DNA from: Gammaproteobacteria bacterium
GTDB lineage: Bacteria > Pseudomonadota > Gammaproteobacteria > Xanthomonadales > Rhodanobacteraceae
DNA length: 51,938 bases
Direction of reading: 5' to 3'
Assembly (NCBI GenBank): GCA_004295005.1
Contig: SHNG01000177.1
Location: 1-51,938 of the forward strand
Shown one piece after another: positions 25,723 through 34,604 of this stretch (the first letter of the stretch is position 1; every line of letters starts with the position of its first letter). Made by a program: the position numbers and the translations under genes. The notes below the pieces were generated by a model. It did not search any database. It was not told the origin of the DNA and saw only the letters and a list, made by a program, of their open reading frames with translations.

Positions 25723-26408
25723 GAGTCACCCGTGACGATGCGGCCGTCACTCAGGCGCAGGCTGCGCTGACAGCGGGAAGCCAGGCTTTGGTCGTGACTG
25801 ACCATGACCAGGGTGGTCGCATGCTCCCGATTGAGGGAGAACAACAGGTCGCTGATCGCCGCACCCGTGCGTTGATCGAGATTGCCGGTCGGTTCATCGG
25901 CAAACAGGAGCTTGGGCCGGTGTACGAAGGCGCGCGCGATTGCCACACGTTGCTGCTCACCACCGCTGAGCTGATGCGGGTAGTGATGCAGGCGCGCCGA
26001 GAGGCCAACGTCTGCCAGTGCCTGCGCAGCGCGTTGTCGCGCATCCGCCAGGCCTTCCAGTTCGAGCGGCAGCATGACGTTTTCTTCGGCATTGAGAGCT
26101 GGCAGCAAGTGGAACGATTGAAACACGAAGCCAACCATGCGACGGCGCACCCGCGCGCGTGCCTCTTCATCGAGGGGGTCGAGCTTCTGTCCACCGAGGA
26201 TGACCGATCCGCTGCTGGGTCGGTCGAGGCCGGCCAGCAGGCCGAGCAGGGTTGTCTTGCCGGAACCGGAAACGCCGACGATGGCCAGGCTCGATCCTTC
26301 CTCGACGCTCAAGCTAACCTCATCGAGAATGGTCAGCGACCCATCGGGGCCGGTGACGGTTTTGCTAAGCTTGTCTGCACTGAGTACGAGACTGGATTGC
26401 GCGTTCAT
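25719..26408 (-). CDS. ybbA: ABC transporter ATPase, YbbA/LolD family
   Basis: The 229-residue ATPase has Walker [19 protein letters not shown] (about 44-61), signature [15 protein letters not shown] and Walker [14 protein letters not shown], followed by the H-loop MVSHDQSLA. It belongs to the MacB/LolD type that pairs with FtsX-like permeases; its partner is the overlapping ybbP. The ATG start codon lies at 26406-26408 and shares two bases with the start codon of the divergent tesA gene (CATG), so its promoter and ribosome binding site must lie within tesA. Confidence 0.93.
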   Translation of the reverse strand: MNAQSSLVLSADKLSKTVTGPDGSLTILDEVSLSVEEGSSLAIVGVSGSGKTTLLGLLAGLDRPSSGSVILGGQKLDPLDEEARARVRRRMVGFVFQSFHLLPALNAEENVMLPLELEGLADARQRAAQALADVGLSARLHHYPHQLSGGEQQRVAIARAFVHRPKLLFADEPTGNLDQRTGAAISDLLFSLNREHATTLVMVSHDQSLASRCQRSLRLSDGRIVTGDS

Positions 26409-27024
26409 GCTGCGTTGGTTCCTTGTTGTCCTGCTGGCGGCCCTGCCTCCTTCGGCGTGGGCTGTGTCGCCGGTTCAACGGATTGTCGTGTTTGGTGATT
26501 CCCTGTCTGCCGCATACGGCTTGCAGGCAGGCACCGGATGGGTCGATCTGTTGCGGACCAGGCTTGAAACGCAGCATCCGGCGTACCAGGTGATCAACGC
26601 ATCCATCAGCGGCGAAACCACCGCAGGCGGTTTGGCACGCATGGCGGAGGCCATTTCCGGCAACAGCCCGGCTGTCGTCATCCTGGAACTCGGTGCCAAC
26701 GACGCCTTGCGCGGATTGCCACTGGAGGCGCCGCGCACCAATCTCTCGCGCATCATCGAAATGTGCCAGGAGTCCGGTGCCCGCGTGCTTTTGGTGGGAA
26801 CTGAAATTCCGGTCAACTATGGACCTCAATATCGCGACGGATTGCGCACTATGTATCGGGATCTTGCGCGCGAATTCAACGTGCCATTGGTCCCGTTCCT
26901 GCTGGAGGGTGTGGCGCTGGATGCCGCGCTGATGCAGGACGATGGCTTGCACCCCAATGCCCAGGCACAATCCCGTGTACTGGAGAACGTCTGGCCTGCG
27001 CTGGAGCGCATGCTCAAGCGCTGA
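26407..27024 (+). CDS. tesA: Arylesterase / multifunctional thioesterase TesA (SGNH hydrolase), exported
   Basis: This 205-residue protein has a signal peptide [19 protein letters not shown], then FGDSLSAAYGL (block I, catalytic Ser at about 32), GETTAGGL (Gly, block II), ELGANDALRG (Asn, block III) and DGLHPNAQAQ (Asp and His, block V). This is the TAP/TesA periplasmic esterase-thioesterase-lysophospholipase family. The ATG at 26407 overlaps the ybbA start on the other strand; the frame stays open upstream but starting earlier would bury the signal peptide. No strong ribosome binding site is visible. Confidence 0.93.
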   Translation: MLRWFLVVLLAALPPSAWAVSPVQRIVVFGDSLSAAYGLQAGTGWVDLLRTRLETQHPAYQVINASISGETTAGGLARMAEAISGNSPAVVILELGANDALRGLPLEAPRTNLSRIIEMCQESGARVLLVGTEIPVNYGPQYRDGLRTMYRDLAREFNVPLVPFLLEGVALDAALMQDDGLHPNAQAQSRVLENVWPALERMLKR

Positions 27025-27081
27025 GCGGGAAACCCGGTTGGTGGCGCTGCTTCGCGGCCTGCTGATGCGTCGCTGACCCAG

Positions 27082-27190
27082 TCCCGTTCGTCCAGAATCC
27101 TATGGCTTTGCCCAGGGCAGGCTTGTCGAAGGACGAGTGCGTGGTGTCTTGATTCCGTTCATGGTTCGACAGGCTCACCACGAACGGAAA
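27082..27190. repeat. Inverted intergenic repeat with TCGACAGGCTCACCACGAAC and GTCGAAGGACGA arms
   Basis: The 185-bp gap between the convergent tesA and regA genes carries CCCGTTCGTCC at 27082, CAGGCTTGTCGAAGGACGA at about 27118-27136, and GTTCATGGTTCGACAGGCTCACC with CGAACGGA at 27158-27188. These are the two halves of a widely scattered proteobacterial repeat (commonly CGTTCGTCCTGAGCCTGTCGAAGGACG and its relatives), here facing each other around about 20 bp. It may form a cruciform or hairpin between the two 3' ends. Confidence 0.65.
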
Positions 27191-27209
27191 ATGCTTGTTT
27201 CGCGTTGCC

Positions 27210-27770
27210 CTAACGGCGCGGGGTTTCGCGAATGGGACGCTTGGCCAGCTTGCGTTGCAGGGTGCGGCGATGCAGGCCGAGGCGCCGTGCCGCTTCGGAG
27301 ATGTTGCCTTCGCACTCGTTCAGCACGCGCTGGATGTGTTCCCATTCCAGGCGCTTGAGTGGCGGCGGTGCATCCGGCAGCTTCACGTCCACCTGCTGCT
27401 GTGCCGAATTTCCAAGCAGTGCCTGCACCACCTGGTCGGCATCCACCGGTTTGGCCAGGTAATCGTGTGCGCCGCGCTTGATGGCCTCCACCGCGGTGGC
27501 GATGGAGGCATAGCCGGTCAGCAGCAGGATGCGCGCATCCGGAGCCTCACGGTTGAAGAACGGGATCAGGCCGAGGCCGCTTTCCGTTCCAAGCTTGAGG
27601 TCAAGCACGATGTAGCGGGGTCTGAATTCCGCGCATACGGCCAATGCGTCCTTGCCGTTGTGGGCACCGCGCACCTCGAATCCGCGCGCCGAGAGAGCGC
27701 GTCCAAGAACCTGGTTGAAAACCGCGTCGTCGTCGACGAGAAGGATGCGACCGTTCGCTTCATTATTCAT
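27210..27770 (-). CDS. regA: Redox response regulator RegA (PrrA/ActR family)
   Basis: The 186-residue regulator has a receiver domain with ILLVDDDAVFNQVL, the phosphoryl Asp in YIVLDLKLGTESGLGLIP (about residue 57), LLTGYAS and AKPVDADQV. It is followed by a short linker and a Fis-type helix-turn-helix, ISEAARRLGLHRRTLQRKLA, nearly the invariant DNA-binding helix of RegA/PrrA/ActR proteins. In relatives it controls respiration, carbon and nitrogen fixation or photosynthesis genes according to redox state. ATG 27770 lies inside the 3' end of the sensor kinase gene (8-bp overlap), so the pair is translationally coupled. Confidence 0.92.
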   Translation of the reverse strand: MNNEANGRILLVDDDAVFNQVLGRALSARGFEVRGAHNGKDALAVCAEFRPRYIVLDLKLGTESGLGLIPFFNREAPDARILLLTGYASIATAVEAIKRGAHDYLAKPVDADQVVQALLGNSAQQQVDVKLPDAPPPLKRLEWEHIQRVLNECEGNISEAARRLGLHRRTLQRKLAKRPIRETPRR

Positions 27771-29061
27771 GGGTGAAATTGTCCAGCGTTTTGAGCGGTA
27801 GAAGCAAACGCAAGCGGGTGCCGCCACCCGGGGCGGGGTAGGCGACCAGGGACCCACCGTAACGATCGGCGGTGGCATTGGCCAGGGCCAGGCCAAGACC
27901 CAGGCCGTCCTGCTTGGTGGTCTGGAAGCGCATGCCTGCGCTGGTGAGATCGGCCTCGCGCATGCCCTTGCCGTGGTCCCTCACGTCGATGGCCAGCGAT
28001 TCCTGGTCTCGTCCGATCGTCAGCTCCACGCGCGTATCGCCACGCGCGCGCGAAGCGTCGGCGGCATTGTTGAGCAGATTGACCAGCGCATGCTGCAGGG
28101 CCGGGACGACCCCGATCGGCCGCTGCGCAAGCTCCGGGTCAAGGCTGAATTCCACGTCCACTTCCGGACGCAGCAGGGCGAACGAATCGCGGGTCGATTC
28201 GAACAGGCGCGCCACGGTCATGCTCTCGGCAACGCCGCTCAACTGGTTGCTGCCCACTTTCACCAGTTGGCGCAGGATGTCCCGGCAGCGGTCGGCCTGG
28301 CTGATCAGCAGTTGCACGTCTGCTGCCAGGCTTGCCTGTTGGCCACTGTCCCGTGCCAGTTCCCCAAGCAGGGTGCGCATGGTCGAAAGCGGTGTATTCA
28401 ACTCGTGCGCGGTGCTGGCGGCCTGCGTGGCAATGGCCAGAATGCCCTGGTCACGCAGGGCGCGCTCGCGCTCATGTTCTGCTTCTGCCTGTTGCGCACG
28501 CAGGGCGCGGGCAAGTCGTGCGATGAAGAACCCCAGCATGCCTGCGGTGATGGCAAAGCTGATGGCCATGCCGGTGAGATGGAGATTGAACAGGCCCGAG
28601 GCACCTTCGCCACTGACCTGTGGCAGTGCCAGCGAGTGATGCATCAGGAAGAAATACGTGCCCACCGAGAAAACCGCCACGATGGAAACGGAGCGCAGCG
28701 GCAGTGCGGTCGCCGCCAGTGTGATCGGCATCACCAGCAGGGAAACAAAGGGATTGCTGGCACCGCCAGTCAAATACAAAAGGTACCCGAGAACCAGGGT
28801 ATCCACGGCGATGTGGGCGACCGGTTCCCAGGCCGCTATGCGCGTTTTCTGGCGCAGGCGCCAGAAGGCGAGCACGCTGAAAATCGCGAGCATGGCGATT
28901 CCCGCGCACAAGGAACCGACTGGAATGGGCAGATCCAGCACCCGTACCACGAATGCAATGGTCAGACCCTGGCCTGCGATGGCGCACAGGCGCAGCCATG
29001 CCAGGCTTCGCACCAGTTGTCGTGGGCCGTGTGGCCAGCTCTTGCCGGGGTGTTGCAACAC
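27763..29061 (-). CDS. regB: Redox sensor histidine kinase RegB (PrrB/ActS family)
   Basis: This is a 432-residue membrane kinase starting at GTG 29061. Six hydrophobic segments fill about residues 25-190. Between helices is LTGGASNPFVSL, the GGxxNPF ubiquinone-binding motif of RegB. The H-box is AASTAHELNTPLSTM, and the helix behind it carries DRCRDILRQL, the conserved redox-active Cys of the family. The kinase domain shows N-box LVNLLNNAADASR, DHGKGM and GLGLGLALANATADRYGG. The quinone motif and Cys together make RegB the best match. It overlaps regA by 8 bp. Confidence 0.93.
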   Translation of the reverse strand: MLQHPGKSWPHGPRQLVRSLAWLRLCAIAGQGLTIAFVVRVLDLPIPVGSLCAGIAMLAIFSVLAFWRLRQKTRIAAWEPVAHIAVDTLVLGYLLYLTGGASNPFVSLLVMPITLAATALPLRSVSIVAVFSVGTYFFLMHHSLALPQVSGEGASGLFNLHLTGMAISFAITAGMLGFFIARLARALRAQQAEAEHERERALRDQGILAIATQAASTAHELNTPLSTMRTLLGELARDSGQQASLAADVQLLISQADRCRDILRQLVKVGSNQLSGVAESMTVARLFESTRDSFALLRPEVDVEFSLDPELAQRPIGVVPALQHALVNLLNNAADASRARGDTRVELTIGRDQESLAIDVRDHGKGMREADLTSAGMRFQTTKQDGLGLGLALANATADRYGGSLVAYPAPGGGTRLRLLLPLKTLDNFTHE

Positions 29062-29167
29062 GAAGCCATCCCCCGCGATCAGTTTGCGCGAGCATATCAG
29101 CCTGCGATTGGCAAATGCGCCTGCTTGCGAGGCCTCGACACGTCGGATGGATGTGGACGGAGCGTAT

Positions 29168-29833
29168 TCAGCGCTGGGCAGTGGCGATGGCGGGAACCGC
29201 CGTGGCCTTGAACTGTTGCAGCAGTGCGCGCAAGGAAAGTGCCACGCACGCGGCGATCAGTGCCGAAGCGCAAACATCCGAGAGGTAGTGCCGCTCCATG
29301 TTGATGCGCGCAAGGACGACGAAAACGGCGATTCCCAGCAGCAGGACGCGCAGCCAGATGCGAGATGTCGATGCCGCCAGCGGCAGCAGCAGTCCGAAAT
29401 AGAAAGCGCCGTGACCGGAGGGGAATGAGCCACCGCCCATGAACCACATTGCCGACCAGTCCGTCGATGCCAAGAGGTCGACCGGTCGCACGCGGCCAAA
29501 GGTGTTCTTGCCGAGAATCATCAGCAGGTTGGTTGAGGCCTGGACCAGGGCGACGGAGGCCAGGGTCTGCCCGAGCAGGCGATACCGCGGCCGGTTTCGA
29601 AAGATCACCAGCAAGGCGGTGCCCACGACGATGCAGATGCTGGATGCAAGCCAGTAGGAGAGCTTCACGCCGAAGATGGTGTCGAGAACGCCTATGCTTC
29701 CAACCATGAAGGGTGAGGCGGCCAATCCGCTGTCATGGACCCAACGCGCCAGTGGCAAGTCGAGCCACAGCAGGCCAATGCACATCAAGGCCAATGCGAC
29801 CAGGGCGACGGTCGCCAGCACGCGTTTGCTCAT
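29168..29833 (-). CDS. PAP2-family membrane phosphatase
   Basis: This 221-residue protein has six hydrophobic segments and the three PAP2 motifs in order: KNTFGRVRP (KxxxxxxRP), PSGH within GGGSFPSGHGAFY, and ARINMERHYLSDV (xRxxxxxHxxxD). It acts at the periplasmic face of the inner membrane on lipid phosphates such as phosphatidic acid, PgpB-type substrates or undecaprenyl pyrophosphate; the specific substrate cannot be told. It is transcribed divergently from dgkA with 111 bp between, which suggests a lipid-phosphate recycling pair. Confidence 0.9.
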   Translation of the reverse strand: MSKRVLATVALVALALMCIGLLWLDLPLARWVHDSGLAASPFMVGSIGVLDTIFGVKLSYWLASSICIVVGTALLVIFRNRPRYRLLGQTLASVALVQASTNLLMILGKNTFGRVRPVDLLASTDWSAMWFMGGGSFPSGHGAFYFGLLLPLAASTSRIWLRVLLLGIAVFVVLARINMERHYLSDVCASALIAACVALSLRALLQQFKATAVPAIATAQR

Positions 29834-29944
29834 GCACGCTCCAGGTGGTCCAGCGGTATCGATCCGTGCCAGCGTGTGCCACCGGGGAGGACTCGACTTT
29901 GTGGCATCATAGCTCGTTGACCAATCGGTTTTAAGAGCAGATGC

Positions 29945-30316
29945 ATGCCCAGTAGCGAACCGCGCGGACCCAGGCAGATTGGTCGCGCCCTGGTATGGTC
30001 ATGGAAAGGCTTGCGCGCGGCGTGGCGACATGAGGCCTCGTTCCGCCTTGAGGCCTATCTGAGCGTGATCCTGTTTCCCCTGGGCATGTGGTTGGGGCAG
30101 GATGCGATTGAAAAGGCCATGCTCTGTGGCAGTCTGGTTCTGGTGCTGTCGGCTGAGTTGCTCAACTCGGCGATTGAGGCCGTGGTCGACAAGGCCAGTC
30201 CCGAGTTCCATGAACTGGCCGGACGCGCCAAGGACATGGGGTCGGCCGCGGTTTTCCTGCTGATGCTCAATGTGCTGATGTGCTGGGGCCTTGTGCTCGG
30301 GCAACGTATTCTCTAG
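29945..30316 (+). CDS. dgkA: Diacylglycerol kinase DgkA
   Basis: This 123-residue integral membrane kinase phosphorylates diacylglycerol (formed during membrane-derived glucan or LPS modification) to phosphatidic acid. The family signature ELLNSAIEAVVD is present in full within LSAELLNSAIEAVVDKASPE, as are the N-terminal helix residues SWKGLRAAWRHEASFR and the third helix AAVFLLMLNVLMCWGLV. Length equals the usual about 120 residues. Followed after 17 bp by a TerC-family gene. Confidence 0.95.
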   Translation: MPSSEPRGPRQIGRALVWSWKGLRAAWRHEASFRLEAYLSVILFPLGMWLGQDAIEKAMLCGSLVLVLSAELLNSAIEAVVDKASPEFHELAGRAKDMGSAAVFLLMLNVLMCWGLVLGQRIL

Positions 30317-30333
30317 ACGGCGACACCACGTAA

Positions 30334-31065
30334 ATGCTTGAACTTCTGCTGGATCCGCAATTCTGGGTGGCCCTGTTCACCCTGGCGACGCTGGAAATCG
30401 TCCTCGGCGTCGACAATCTGGTGTTCGTGTCCATCGCGGTCAGTCGCCTTGCTCCCGCGCAACGACCGCTGGCGCGCAAGATCGGCCTCGGACTTGCCTG
30501 CATCACCCGCATTGCATTGTTGCTGGTGCTGTCCTATCTGGCTGGCCTGGATGACGAGAAGCTCGGCTTGTTCGAGCTGGCGGACCAGGTGATTTCGCTG
30601 CGCGACCTGATCCTGATCGGCGGCGGCCTGTTCCTGCTGGTGAAGGCGGTGATGGAAATCCACAACGAGCTGGAAGGCTTTGCGTCTGCGAACGCGGAAG
30701 GCCACGTGTTTGCCTCGTTCACCGTGGTCATCCTGCAGATCGCGATCATCGATATCGTGTTCTCGCTGGATTCGGTGATCACCGCGATCGGCATGGTCAA
30801 TCAGGTCGTGGTCATGGTGCTGGCCATTGTCCTTGCCGTTGCCGTCATGATCTTTGCCTCCAACCCGGTCGGCGATTTCATCGATCGGCATCCCACCTTG
30901 CGCATGCTGGCGCTGGCCTTCCTGATCCTGGTTGGCGTGGTGCTGATCGCCGATGGCCTCGAATTCCATGTGCCGCGCGGCTATGTGTATTTCGCCATGG
31001 GTTTCTCCATCGTGGTGGAAATGCTGAACCTGATGGCGCGCAGAAAGGCCGGTCGCGGAACGTGA
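30334..31065 (+). CDS. TerC-family integral membrane protein
   Basis: This 243-residue protein with seven or so hydrophobic segments has the family motif LATLEIVLGVDNLVFVSI at the N-terminus and IAIIDIVFSLDSVITAIGM in the middle, each with the conserved Asp in a membrane helix. TerC relatives (YgaP/YoaE/Alx type) are linked to tellurite resistance or manganese export and metalation of exported proteins; the role here is not known. It starts 17 bp after dgkA and could share its promoter. Confidence 0.92.
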   Translation: MLELLLDPQFWVALFTLATLEIVLGVDNLVFVSIAVSRLAPAQRPLARKIGLGLACITRIALLLVLSYLAGLDDEKLGLFELADQVISLRDLILIGGGLFLLVKAVMEIHNELEGFASANAEGHVFASFTVVILQIAIIDIVFSLDSVITAIGMVNQVVVMVLAIVLAVAVMIFASNPVGDFIDRHPTLRMLALAFLILVGVVLIADGLEFHVPRGYVYFAMGFSIVVEMLNLMARRKAGRGT

Positions 31066-31103
31066 TGCGAACCCCGACAAGCCGGCTGGCATACGCGCAC
31101 GGT

Positions 31104-31109
31104 TAGAAT
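31104..31109 (+). promoter_or_regulatory. Possible -10 box (TAGAAT) upstream of rlmI
   Basis: TAGAAT lies 30 bp before the rlmI start in the 73-bp gap after the TerC gene. The same hexamer occurs upstream of the EamA gene (36869) and the related CATAAT upstream of lgt (32360-32365). No clear -35 box is visible, so this is weak evidence. Confidence 0.3.
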
Positions 31110-31138
31110 GGGCGGCATCGTTGACTGGAATCACTGTC

Positions 31139-32347
31139 GTGTCCGAATCCATCGAGTATCCCGCGCTGTATCTCAAGCGCGGCGAGGATGCACGCCTGCG
31201 CGCAGGTCATCTGTGGGTGTTTTCCAACGAAGTGGATGTCGCGCGCTCGCCGCTGTCCGCATTCGAGCCTGGGCAGGCGTGTGCCATCGTCGATCATCGC
31301 GACAAGCCGCTGGGCGTCGGTTACGTCAACCCCGCCTCGCTGATCTGTGCGCGCCTGGTCAGTCGCGGCATCGAGCATGCGCTGGACCGCTCGCTGTTCG
31401 TGCATCGCTTCAAGGTGGCGCTTGCCCTGCGTGAGCGGCTGTTCGAGGAGCCCTGGTATCGATTGGCGTTCGGGGAATCCGATGGACTGCCGGGCTTGAC
31501 GGTGGATCGCTTTGGCGACGTGCTGGTGGCTCAGGCCACCACCGCCGGCATGGAGCGGCTGAAGGGTGAAATCGAGGCGGCGCTGACCAAGGTGTTCAAG
31601 CCGCGCCAATTGTGGTGGAAGAACGACGCTTCGATCCGCTCCCTGGAAAACCTGCCGGAGTATGCCGATCTTGCCGTGGGAGAGCCGCTCAATGAGCCAT
31701 TGATCGTGCGCGAGGCCGGCCTGGAGTTCGAGTGCAATCCGGTATCGGGGCAGAAAACCGGATGGTTCTATGATCAACGCGGCAATCGTGATCAGCTTGC
31801 GCGCCTGGTCAAGGGCAAGCGAGTGCTCGACATGTTCAGCTACCTGGGTGGCTGGGGGCTGCGTGCCGCCCGTGATGGCGCCAGCGAAGTGGTCTGCGTC
31901 GATTCCTCGCCTGCGGCCGTTGACGCCATCACCCGCAACGCGCAGCGCAACGGCTTGCAGGATCGCGTGCGTTCCGTTCGCGCCGATGCGTTTGATTGCC
32001 TCAAAGCGCTGCGCGAACAACGCGAACGCTTTGATGTGGTGATTCTCGACCCACCGGCGTTCGTCAAGCGCAGGAAGGATCTTGCCGAAGGCCGCATCGC
32101 CTATCGACGCCTGAACGAGCTTGGCATGCAGGTACTGGAGCGCGACGGCATCCTGATCACCTTTTCCTGTTCCCATCACCTGCCGCGCACGATGCTTCTG
32201 GAAGGCGTGCAACAGGCGGCGCGCCATCTCGATCGACAGGCGCAGATGCTGGTTTCCCTGCAACAAGGACCCGACCATCCGGTACATCCGGCAATTGCCG
32301 AGACCGAATACCTGAAGGGTTTCATCCTGCGCGTCCTGCCAGCCTGA
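31139..32347 (+). CDS. rlmI: 23S rRNA (cytosine-5) methyltransferase RlmI
   Basis: This 402-residue SAM-dependent methyltransferase has an N-terminal PUA domain (YLKRGEDARLRAGHLWVFSN) and a Rossmann catalytic domain: KRVLDMFSYLGGWGLRAA (SAM site), EVVCVDSSPAAVDAI, VVILDPPAFVKRRKD and ITFSCSHHL with the catalytic Cys. RlmI makes m5C1962 in 23S rRNA in Escherichia coli. GTG 31139 was chosen because translation then begins SESIEYPALYLKRGE; a TTG at 31121 is also in frame. Confidence 0.92.
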   Translation: MSESIEYPALYLKRGEDARLRAGHLWVFSNEVDVARSPLSAFEPGQACAIVDHRDKPLGVGYVNPASLICARLVSRGIEHALDRSLFVHRFKVALALRERLFEEPWYRLAFGESDGLPGLTVDRFGDVLVAQATTAGMERLKGEIEAALTKVFKPRQLWWKNDASIRSLENLPEYADLAVGEPLNEPLIVREAGLEFECNPVSGQKTGWFYDQRGNRDQLARLVKGKRVLDMFSYLGGWGLRAARDGASEVVCVDSSPAAVDAITRNAQRNGLQDRVRSVRADAFDCLKALREQRERFDVVILDPPAFVKRRKDLAEGRIAYRRLNELGMQVLERDGILITFSCSHHLPRTMLLEGVQQAARHLDRQAQMLVSLQQGPDHPVHPAIAETEYLKGFILRVLPA

Positions 32348-32404
32348 GCGGTCTGCTGACATAATGGGCGATCACTTCCCTCGGTCCTGGCGACAATTCA
32401 CCTG

Positions 32405-33292
32405 ATGCACTATCTGGTTGACATCGACCCCATCGCGTTTTCGATCGGACCGGTCGCCGTGCATTGGTACGGCATCATGTACCTCATCGCCTTTGCCGCG
32501 TTCTGGCTGCTCGGCGAGCGCCGGCGCCGGGCTGGGCGATTGCCGGTAGGGCCGACGGCGTTTTCCGACCTCGCCTTCTACGGCATGATTGGCGTCATCG
32601 TCGGCGGGCGGGTTGGCTACATGCTGTTCTATGCCACGCCGGAGTTGCTCGGCGATCCGCTGTCGCTGTTTCGCATCTGGGAAGGCGGCATGTCCTTCCA
32701 CGGCGGCCTGCTCGGCGTGCTGGCCGCGATGTGGTACTGGTCGCGGCGCAATGGCATGCACTTTTTCGACGTGATGGATTTCGTGGCGCCATTGGTGCCG
32801 ATCGGCCTCGGCACCGGCCGGCTCGGCAATTTCATCGGTGGTGAGTTGTGGGGACGCCATACCGACCTGCCCTGGGGCATGATTTTTCCGCGCGCCATCG
32901 ATACCGCTGGACACAGCGTCGAACAGTTGAAAGCCATGGCGGCGGCAGGCCAACTCGCCGCTGAAGCCCGACATCCCTCGCAGCTCTACCAGATGCTGCT
33001 GGAAGGCGTGTTGCTGTTCTGCATCCTGTACCTGGTGTCGATGAAGCCCAGGCCCCGCTTTCTGGTTTCCGGATTGTTTGCATTGTTCTACGGCCTGTTC
33101 CGCTTTGGCGTGGAATTCGTGCGTGAGCCGGATGCACAACTCGGCTACCTGGCCTGGGGCTGGCTGACCATGGGCCAGGTGCTGTCGCTGCCGTTGATTC
33201 TGCTCGGCGTGTGCCTGTTGCTGAAGTCACGCAAGGCGCCCACGTTGCCGCCACGCGTGGTTGCCGATCCCGTTGCGGGCGGGGAAAGCTGA
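32405..33292 (+). CDS. lgt: Prolipoprotein diacylglyceryl transferase Lgt
   Basis: This 295-residue inner-membrane enzyme transfers diacylglycerol from phosphatidylglycerol to the lipobox Cys of prolipoproteins. Conserved sequence includes [38 protein letters not shown] (catalytic His region), the signature [16 protein letters not shown], and [12 protein letters not shown]. It will act on lipoproteins including GspD and the 11870 protein. The stop and the thyA start share bases (TGATG), forming an lgt-thyA-folA operon. Confidence 0.97.
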   Translation: MHYLVDIDPIAFSIGPVAVHWYGIMYLIAFAAFWLLGERRRRAGRLPVGPTAFSDLAFYGMIGVIVGGRVGYMLFYATPELLGDPLSLFRIWEGGMSFHGGLLGVLAAMWYWSRRNGMHFFDVMDFVAPLVPIGLGTGRLGNFIGGELWGRHTDLPWGMIFPRAIDTAGHSVEQLKAMAAAGQLAAEARHPSQLYQMLLEGVLLFCILYLVSMKPRPRFLVSGLFALFYGLFRFGVEFVREPDAQLGYLAWGWLTMGQVLSLPLILLGVCLLLKSRKAPTLPPRVVADPVAGGES

Positions 33293-34086
33293 TGCGCGCC
33301 TACCTGGACCTGCTGGCTCATGTACTGGAGCACGGTGCGCCGAAATCGGATCGTACCGGCACGGGCACACACAGCGTGTTCGGCTGGCAGATGCGCTTTG
33401 ACTTGTCGCAGGGCTTTCCGCTGGTCACCACCAAGAAGCTGCACCTGCGTTCCATCATCCATGAGCTGATCTGGTTCCTGCGCGGCGAAACCAACATCGC
33501 CTACCTGAAGGAAAACGGCGTCGGTATCTGGGACGAATGGGCCGATGCCGACGGCAATCTCGGGCCGGTGTATGGCAAGCAGTGGCGATCCTGGGGCGCG
33601 GCGGACGGCCGCTGCATCGACCAGATCAGCTGGCTGGTTGGCGAGATCAAGCGCAACCCGGATTCGCGGCGCCTGCTGGTCAGTGCCTGGAATGTCGGCG
33701 AGCTGGAACGGATGAAGCTGCAACCCTGCCACACCATGTTCCAGTTCCACGTGGCGCGTGGTCGCTTGTCGTGCCAGCTCTACCAGCGTTCGGCCGACAT
33801 CTTCCTTGGCCTGCCGTTCAACATCGCCAGCTACGCTCTGCTTACCCACATGGTGGCGCAGGTGTGTGATCTGCAAGTCGGCGACTTTGTGCACACGCTG
33901 GGTGATGCGCATCTGTATCTCAATCATTTCGATCAGGCCCGCGAGCAGTTGCAGCGGGAACCCCATGCCCTGCCACGCCTGCGCCTGAATCCGGATGTGC
34001 GGTCGATCTTCGATTTCCGCTTCGAAGACGTGCACATTGACGGTTATGTCGCGCACAAGGCAATCAAGGCTCCGGTGGCGGTGTGA
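33292..34086 (+). CDS. thyA: Thymidylate synthase ThyA
   Basis: This 264-residue enzyme has exactly the common bacterial length. It converts dUMP to dTMP with methylene-tetrahydrofolate. Visible motifs are [12 protein letters not shown] (phosphate-binding Arg), [28 protein letters not shown], the catalytic Cys in [32 protein letters not shown] and the final [19 protein letters not shown] end. ATG 33292 overlaps the lgt stop. The folA start overlaps its stop by 4 bp, a classic thyA-folA coupling in which the dihydrofolate made is recycled. Confidence 0.98.
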   Translation: MRAYLDLLAHVLEHGAPKSDRTGTGTHSVFGWQMRFDLSQGFPLVTTKKLHLRSIIHELIWFLRGETNIAYLKENGVGIWDEWADADGNLGPVYGKQWRSWGAADGRCIDQISWLVGEIKRNPDSRRLLVSAWNVGELERMKLQPCHTMFQFHVARGRLSCQLYQRSADIFLGLPFNIASYALLTHMVAQVCDLQVGDFVHTLGDAHLYLNHFDQAREQLQREPHALPRLRLNPDVRSIFDFRFEDVHIDGYVAHKAIKAPVAV

Positions 34087-34568
34087 TTGCGCTGATCGCG
34101 GCGATGGATCGCATGCGGGCCATAGGCCGCGAGGGCGACATGCCCTGGCATTTGCCGGATGATCTGCGCCGTTTCAAGCAGTTGACCCTGGGCAAGGCCG
34201 TCCTGATGGGGCGCAAGACGGCGCTGTCGATCGGGCGCACATTGCCGGGTCGAACCAACCTGGTGTTGACCCATCAGGCAAGTGCTCCGTTTGCGCAGCA
34301 GATCGTGGTCGAATCGCTGGATGCTGCGCTGGCGCAGGCGGGGCCAAGCGAGCTGATGGTGATTGGCGGCGGCGAGGTCTACGCACAGGCGCTGGACAGG
34401 GCGGAGCGACTTCACCTGACCCTGATCGAGACCGAGGTTCCCGGCGCCGATACCTGGTTCCCGCCATTCGATGTTTCGCGCTGGCAGTTGGTTGGCGAGG
34501 AAGCCCATGCGGCCGATGCGCGCCATGCCCATGCATTCCGCTTTTGTGATTACCGCAGAGTGCCCTGA
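34083..34568 (+). CDS. folA: Dihydrofolate reductase FolA
   Basis: The 161-residue enzyme reduces dihydrofolate to tetrahydrofolate with NADPH. It begins [15 protein letters not shown] (GTG start, overlapping thyA), then [20 protein letters not shown] with the substrate-binding Asp, [30 protein letters not shown] and the tail of the family ([17 protein letters not shown]). Met20-loop and adenosine-binding Arg are conserved. It converges on apaH with 36 bp between stops. Confidence 0.96.
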   Translation: MIALIAAMDRMRAIGREGDMPWHLPDDLRRFKQLTLGKAVLMGRKTALSIGRTLPGRTNLVLTHQASAPFAQQIVVESLDAALAQAGPSELMVIGGGEVYAQALDRAERLHLTLIETEVPGADTWFPPFDVSRWQLVGEEAHAADARHAHAFRFCDYRRVP

Positions 34569-34604
34569 TGGTGGGCAGCGGCAATCTGTGCACGCGCCAG
34601 TGCG

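Noticed and set aside
23026-25770. A 914-codon plus-strand open frame
   Set aside because: It lies antisense to ybbP across its entire length; its translation is rich in Gln/His/Arg with no domain, while the minus strand gives a full FtsX/YbbP protein. It is a codon-bias shadow.
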